Source: Armatimonadota bacterium
GTDB taxonomy: Bacteria > Armatimonadota > Armatimonadia > Armatimonadales > Armatimonadaceae
Assembly: GCA_014380815.1 (NCBI GenBank)
Contig: JACMJB010000257.1
Span: 1 to 41,882 of the forward strand
Length of the DNA stretch: 41,882 bases
Reading direction: 5' to 3'
Both the position numbers and the translations under genes were made by a program. Below the pieces are notes generated by a model. The model ran no database searches and was not told where the DNA came from. It was given only the letters and a program-made list of their open reading frames with translations. Of this stretch, positions 41,644 through 41,882 are shown piece by piece (the stretch's first letter is position 1; each line of letters begins with the position of its first letter).

Positions 41644-41678
41644 CTAGCCTTGCCGCCCGAACCAATCAGGCAGGCTAG
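41644..41678 (+). terminator. Hairpin between the carboxypeptidase gene and the next gene
   Basis: CTAGCC (41644-41649), one bulged T and TGCC (41651-41654) pair with GGCA (41669-41672) and GGCTAG (41673-41678); loop 14 nt. No T-tract follows. Lies 22 nt before the next start codon, so it may instead be a leader structure. Confidence 0.4.
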
Positions 41679-41700
41679 TGGGGAGTTTCCAAGACACGTG

Positions 41701-41882
41701 ATGATTTTTCAATGCGCCGCCGCCCGGCTGTTGTGCGGCGGCGTCCTTTTGTTTGTGACAGTCAGTGTGGGCTGTGTCAGTGGCGCGAGGGCAGCACCGC
41801 CTGTTCCGGTCAAGCCAATCAAAATGACAAAATCCACCGCGAGGCCGCAGACGGCCCCGCCCCTGCCCGCCCCACTGACACA
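41701..41882 (+). CDS. N-terminus of an exported protein, partial
   Basis: Sixty codons from ATG 41701 before the window ends. The N-terminus is a signal peptide (RLLCGGVLLFVTVSVGC, then VSGARA-AP), with either signal peptidase I cleavage after ARA or a lipobox-like SVGC. A Pro/Lys/Thr-rich stretch follows (VKPIKMTKSTARPQTAPP). The function cannot be read from this part. GTG at 41698 is an in-frame alternative; GGGGAG lies about 15 nt upstream. Confidence 0.65.
   Translation, partial: MIFQCAAARLLCGGVLLFVTVSVGCVSGARAAPPVPVKPIKMTKSTARPQTAPPLPAPLT

Overview
This is 41.9 kb of a GC-rich bacterial chromosome (roughly 60% or more G+C by eye) with tightly packed genes on both strands. The window starts inside a division and cell-wall cluster in the order mraZ-rsmH-ftsL-ftsI. 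Promoters read as ordinary sigma-70 type, and several secreted proteins carry classical signal peptides. The gene mix (HAF-repeat protein, DUF3866 protein, ethylene-receptor-like sensor, long PAS kinase, leaderless-looking promoters) suits an environmental heterotroph from a little-studied phylum such as Armatimonadota. That placement is a guess from gene content, not a demonstrated assignment.

Layout. 1-3120 (minus): ftsI (runs off the edge), ftsL, rsmH and mraZ, driven by a near-consensus promoter followed by four phased AGTGG boxes. 3.3-8.2 kb (plus): a ROK sugar kinase lacking the usual zinc cysteines, a secreted HAF-repeat protein, and a coupled pair of a small exported protein and a PhoA-type alkaline phosphatase. 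8.2-11.1 kb (minus): a two-unit Lrp/AsnC (siroheme-decarboxylase-like) protein, an ECF sigma factor and a fused DUF2306/DUF3817-like membrane protein, divergent from a frameshifted LysR gene. 12.1-19.4 kb: a PP2C/SpoIIE phosphatase, an aldo-keto reductase, a DinB-epimerase pair, an MFS permease, modA-modB without modC, and a membrane-anchored alpha/beta hydrolase. 19.6-22.9 kb: a small conserved-looking ORF, ahcY behind a consensus promoter and a leader hairpin with a U-tract, and a CPA2 antiporter whose stop codon sits in a shared terminator.

23.0-29.1 kb is the most unusual stretch. It holds a leucine-rich-repeat protein of ribonuclease-inhibitor type, a zinc-ribbon SDR protein without the canonical catalytic Tyr, an 8-bp tandem array, a tRNA-like gene with a 6-nt anticodon loop, an apparently 5'-truncated gene, a more AT-rich intergenic block, an exported thioredoxin-fold protein and an IS1-family transposase remnant. 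It looks like a region of gain and decay.

29.1-41.9 kb: a membrane sensor with every key residue of the ethylene-receptor copper site, fused to an RsbW-like ATPase; threonine dehydratase; a sorbitol-dehydrogenase-like enzyme with a Nudix hydrolase; a 1018-residue multi-PAS histidine kinase followed by an HD-GYP response regulator that is translationally coupled to a 6-codon mini-ORF; a DUF3866 / acidic protein / ADP-ribose-pyrophosphatase operon; an M32 carboxypeptidase; and the start of an exported protein.

The strongest candidates for new biology are the ethylene-receptor-like sensor with a partner-switching output, the LRR/zinc-ribbon-SDR pair with its odd tRNA-like gene, the ahcY leader, and a recurrent promoter class that places the -10 box 5-8 nt before the start codon. 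All assignments come from reading the sequence; no database search was run.
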